Assembly (NCBI GenBank): GCA_030456405.1
Contig: JAKDNQ010000007.1
Span: forward strand, 1 to 26,812
From: Nitrospira sp.
GTDB lineage: Bacteria > Nitrospirota > Nitrospiria > Nitrospirales > Nitrospiraceae
Direction of reading: 5' to 3'
DNA: 26,812 bases
Every line of letters starts with the position of its first letter. Position 1 is the first letter of the stretch. Below the pieces are notes generated by a model. That model did no database searches and had not been told where the DNA came from. It saw only the letters and a list, made by a program, of their open reading frames with translations. The position numbers and the translations under genes are program-made. Of the stretch, positions 23,994 through 26,812 are shown in pieces.

Positions 23994-24674
23994 TTAATAG
24001 CCTGTCCGAATAAGCAGGTGGTTGGTTCTCGGCCAATTCTCTCGGACACAGGATTGCGCATAGAGAGAGAAATGCGCGACGGAGTCTGTGACGGGCTGGA
24101 GCTGATGTGCCAGCGTGAGGGTATGCGTATAGACGAGTGCGGCGGATGTCTTTACGAGGGCCATTCCATACTCACAGTGATAGCTTTCTTCAAGGCCGAG
24201 GTGTTTCATCGACAGCGCTCTCACTTGATCGAGGTCATAGGCGCGCTGTCTGAACGAATTGTCCATGAGACGTAAGAGCGCGGCGGGGCCTGGCACGAGG
24301 CTATCGCCGATGCGAAGACCGTGGGACGGCTCGAATAGTCCGCGTTGGAGGCGGCGGTCTTGGCAAAGCGCCCTGTGAAAACGCGTGCGCCAGAGAGGAT
24401 CGTGTAGATCGCGATCGATGGCGGTTGCTACAGGAGGTGGAAGTGGGCCACTGACGTCATAGCCTTGCACGAGGCGCTTAGACTCGATGAGGTCGGGGAA
24501 ACTCATGCCCATCCGGTCTTGGAACGCTGTCATCCCGGACAGAGGAGACAATTGCAGCGCCATGAAATCACGAAAATGGACTGTGGCAAAGCGCGTCAGG
24601 AGGCGAGTCAAGGTTTCCGAGTGACAGAGGTGAAAGGGGTAGAACAGGGCATGGGGTGTTCGAGGTCGATTCAT
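23994..24674 (-). CDS. Conserved hypothetical protein
   Basis: A 226-residue soluble protein with no signal or membrane segment. The ATG at 24674 is preferred to a TTG at 24680. The beginning reads NRPRTPHALFYPFHLCHSET, and the next part HFRDFMALQLSPLSGMTAFQDRMG is compact and looks conserved. The middle is helical and rich in Arg and Leu. I have a loose memory of similar proteins annotated as hypothetical in Nitrospira, but no function. It lies 33 bp from clpS on the same strand and may be co-transcribed with it. It diverges from the antiporter gene with only 28 bp between the starts. Confidence 0.7.
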   Translation of the reverse strand: MNRPRTPHALFYPFHLCHSETLTRLLTRFATVHFRDFMALQLSPLSGMTAFQDRMGMSFPDLIESKRLVQGYDVSGPLPPPVATAIDRDLHDPLWRTRFHRALCQDRRLQRGLFEPSHGLRIGDSLVPGPAALLRLMDNSFRQRAYDLDQVRALSMKHLGLEESYHCEYGMALVKTSAALVYTHTLTLAHQLQPVTDSVAHFSLYAQSCVRENWPRTNHLLIRTGY

Positions 24675-24702
24675 CGACAAAGTTTTACGATCATGTTAGG
24701 GT

Positions 24703-25782
24703 TTGCGCGTGCGATATCTCTTCACGTCTTGGCTCGATTACCTGCTCATCTTTGTTCCGGCGACGGTCGCACTCGAAATCCTTCGAGCCGACCCGCTACT
24801 GGTCTTTGTGTCGTCCGGGCTTGCCATTATTCCATTGGCGGGTCTCTTGGGTCGTGCGACCGAGCATTTGACGACCCATGTCGGGGCCGGTATCGGCGCG
24901 CTGCTCAATGCGTCGTTGGGTAATGCTGCGGAATTGATTATCGCACTGATGGCGTTGCGCGCAGGCCTGCAGGATGTCGTCAAAGCGTCTCTCACTGGGT
25001 CGATCCTAGGCAACATCTTACTCGTACTTGGCGCGTCCATGTTTGCGGGAGGGATAAAATATGAGCGGCAAAAATTTAATCAGACCGCTGCTGGAATGGG
25101 AGCCAGTCTTCTGCTGCTGGCTGCGGTTGGGCTCATTATCCCAGCGCTGTTTCATTTCACTGCCGCCGATCGCGGCGTCGCGATCGAGCACAAGCTAAGC
25201 CTGACAATATCATTAGTATTATTCGCTATTTATATCTCAAGCTTATTGTTTAGCTTGAAGACGCACCGCCATTTGTTCGCTGGAGAAGATCATAACGCGT
25301 CGGACCTCGGAGAGCAGCCTTGGACCCGCGGTGCGTCGATCACCGTACTCACCGTGGTGACCATTCTCGTGGCCGTGATGAGCGAGATGTTGGTGGGAGC
25401 GTTAGAGTCGGCTTCGCACCAATTGGGGCTCACGCAAGTCTTCGTCGGCGTCATTCTGGTCGCACTCGTCGGTAATGCAGCCGAACATTCCACGGCGGTG
25501 ATGGTGGCGGTGAAAAACAAGATGGATCTCGCCTACGGTATTGCGGTCGGGTCGAGTTTGCAGATTGCGTTACTTGTCGCCCCATTGCTCGTCTTTGCCA
25601 GTTATTTCTTCGGAGCCCCGTTGGATCTGATCTTCACACCGTTCGAGGTGGCCGCGGTGACGATCTCGGTCCTGATTGTGGGCTTCGTGGCAATGGACGG
25701 AGAATCGAACTGGATGGAAGGTGTGATGTTGGTCGGGGTCTACCTTATGCTGGCCATTGCCTTTTTCTTTCTGCCCGCCTAG
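24703..25782 (+). CDS. cax: Calcium/proton antiporter (Cax family)
   Basis: Inner-membrane Ca2+/H+ exchanger of 359 residues with about eleven hydrophobic segments, within the family size range. Both alpha-repeat signatures are present: [17 protein letters not shown] (first half) and [20 protein letters not shown] (second half), each with the acidic residue that binds the ion. An acidic-His loop in the middle ([15 protein letters not shown]) separates the two halves. It probably exports Ca2+ using the proton gradient. The start is uncertain: TTG at 24703 with TTAGGG just upstream, or GTG at 24709. It is transcribed away from the unknown protein at 23994-24674. Confidence 0.9.
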   Translation: MRVRYLFTSWLDYLLIFVPATVALEILRADPLLVFVSSGLAIIPLAGLLGRATEHLTTHVGAGIGALLNASLGNAAELIIALMALRAGLQDVVKASLTGSILGNILLVLGASMFAGGIKYERQKFNQTAAGMGASLLLLAAVGLIIPALFHFTAADRGVAIEHKLSLTISLVLFAIYISSLLFSLKTHRHLFAGEDHNASDLGEQPWTRGASITVLTVVTILVAVMSEMLVGALESASHQLGLTQVFVGVILVALVGNAAEHSTAVMVAVKNKMDLAYGIAVGSSLQIALLVAPLLVFASYFFGAPLDLIFTPFEVAAVTISVLIVGFVAMDGESNWMEGVMLVGVYLMLAIAFFFLPA

Positions 25783-25800
25783 CAACTGGGAGAGCGGAGC

Positions 25801-25877
25801 TGATAGCTAATGGCATATAGCCCAAACACAGACAGTCCTATTTAGTTCTTCCCCCGACTATCAGCCATAAGCTATAA
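25801..25877. repeat. Imperfect inverted repeat after cax
   Basis: The arm 25801-25821 (TGATAGCTAATGGCATATAGC) pairs with 25857-25877 at about 16 of 21 positions. The arms consist of short words such as GCTATC, GCCATA and GCTATAA. It lies between two convergent genes and could end transcription from either side, although no T-run is present. Confidence 0.5.
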
Positions 25878-25895
25878 GCCATATGCTCTTTGCCC

Positions 25896-26108
25896 CTAGA
25901 CTTTATCCATGTCGATGACCTCTGTGGCCTCCCACAGATTTTTTTGCTCTGCATCCGCCAGTTCTTTTACCCTATCCTCCTCCGTCTCTTCGCCGAACTG
26001 AACCACGTGTGCCGGCGCAGTCGCTGTCTGCTCGGGCAGAGCGGAATCTGCCTCTGGCTGTGCCGGCTGTCTTTTCCGCTTCTTGGCAGGGTCCATATTG
26101 ACAGGCAT
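25896..26108 (-). CDS. Small charged hypothetical protein
   Basis: A 70-residue protein with a basic start (MPVNMDPAKKRKRQP), a Pro/Ala/Thr-rich middle and an acidic helical end (EETEEDRVKELADAEQKNLW). There is no signal peptide. A GGAG lies about 8 nt before the ATG at 26108. The regular composition and the isolated position favour a real gene, but I do not recognise a family. It is 122 bp from the end of hemW on the same strand. Confidence 0.5.
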   Translation of the reverse strand: MPVNMDPAKKRKRQPAQPEADSALPEQTATAPAHVVQFGEETEEDRVKELADAEQKNLWEATEVIDMDKV

Positions 26109-26230
26109 GGCGACTCCGCTGAAATTTAGGTTCAGTTTCTCTCTAGCCGAATGAAAAAGTCAATGGCGCCGGAGAGGGCTACACAGCTTCCGGCTTCGTA
26201 TGTTGCTTGCACCGGATTCACCCAATGTTG

Positions 26231-26812
26231 CTAGAACAACAGGCCGACGATGGTGTCTGCGTGTAGACGGCCGCGTGCCGAGAGTCTGCTGTATGCTCCG
26301 TCTTCTTCGATCAACTGCTGTGCGAATAACTGCGCGGTGACGGTGGCATACCCATAGTTTTGAGCATGCCGATGAAGATGCTGTGAGGGAATGCCTCGAA
26401 TCAGGCGCAATCCAAAAATCACGGCATCGCGGAGTTGTTCCTCCTCTGAGAGCTTTGTGCGATCTTCAATGGGGAGGCGGCTTGCCGTGAGTGCTGTCTC
26501 GTAGACCGTGAGGTCGGCGACGTTGCCGAATCTGGTTCCGTCTAGATAGGACTGTGCGCTCGGACCCCATCCAAGGTATTCGCCATTGGTCCAGTACAGC
26601 AGATTGTGCCGGCAGGCATATCCCGGTTTGGCATAGTTCGACACTTCATACCGCTCGTAGCCGGCATCGCCGAGTATCCGTTGAGTTGCTTCGTCCATTT
26701 CGACCTGAAGCCCTTCGTCCGGTTCCGGACTTCGTTGGCGCTGGATGTCGGAGGCAAGTCTCGTATTGTCTTCGACTGTGAGGGCATAGCAGGACAGGTG
26801 GGTGGGGGCTAG
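26231..26812 (-). CDS. hemW: HemW-like radical SAM protein, 3' part (5' end outside window)
   Basis: The C-terminal 193 residues of a HemW-type protein (the coproporphyrinogen III oxidase-like radical SAM family, known to be a heme chaperone in several bacteria). The frame is open from the right edge: the first visible residues, LAPTHLSCYALTVEDNTRLA, are a family hallmark. YERYEVSNYAKPGYACRHNL and YWTNGEYLGWGPSAQSYLDG follow, then the C-terminal helical domain (LSEEEQLRDAVIFGLRLIRG). The radical SAM Cys motif would be upstream, outside the window. The ATG at 26698 is internal and not the start. Confidence 0.88.
   Translation of the reverse strand, partial: LAPTHLSCYALTVEDNTRLASDIQRQRSPEPDEGLQVEMDEATQRILGDAGYERYEVSNYAKPGYACRHNLLYWTNGEYLGWGPSAQSYLDGTRFGNVADLTVYETALTASRLPIEDRTKLSEEEQLRDAVIFGLRLIRGIPSQHLHRHAQNYGYATVTAQLFAQQLIEEDGAYSRLSARGRLHADTIVGLLF

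Overview
The window looks like chromosomal DNA of a Nitrospira-type bacterium (phylum Nitrospirota). This rests on gene content and on one element at 21221-21343 that I recall as a dispersed Nitrospira repeat. No rRNA marker is present, so the assignment is an inference.

Positions 1-15196 hold an exopolysaccharide/exosortase (PEP-CTERM) locus on the + strand. In order it contains a polysaccharide deacetylase (5' end outside the window), a secreted Sel1-repeat protein, about 1.3 kb of decayed DNA, a stand-alone degenerate GGDEF-like protein, a Gfo/Idh/MocA sugar dehydrogenase, a phosphoglycosyl transferase that carries a second copy of the GGDEF-like module, an exosortase, a FemAB-like acyltransferase, the histidine kinase PrsK, the sigma-54 activator PrsR, a PEP-CTERM cargo protein, and the TPR lipoprotein PrsT. 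The cargo gene has a sigma-54 -24/-12 promoter with exact spacing, an inverted repeat about 200 bp upstream that could be the PrsR enhancer, and a strong intrinsic terminator. The regulatory circuit can therefore be read largely from the DNA: PrsK to PrsR to RpoN to PEP-CTERM protein to exosortase.

Positions 15197-19617 hold a housekeeping run behind a good sigma-70 promoter: ndk, gcvH, lpd, a ComEA-like helix-hairpin-helix protein and tyrS. The last three are joined by 4-bp ATGA overlaps. Between prsT and ndk lies the broken start of an IS transposase gene with two tandem copies of a terminal repeat.

Positions 19606-21360 are a decay zone: a DUF2130-type nuclease-like gene broken by a frameshift, an orphan helix-turn-helix fragment, and the hairpin repeat.

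Positions 21361-26812 are mixed. A minus-strand operon encodes a DUF3386 protein, a DUF5069 protein and a lipoprotein, and it diverges from a gene for a lysine-rich histone-tail-like protein. Then come a ClpS-family adaptor, an unknown protein, a Cax-type Ca2+/H+ antiporter on the + strand, a small charged protein, and the 3' part of hemW running off the right edge. I see no rRNA, tRNA or CRISPR array.
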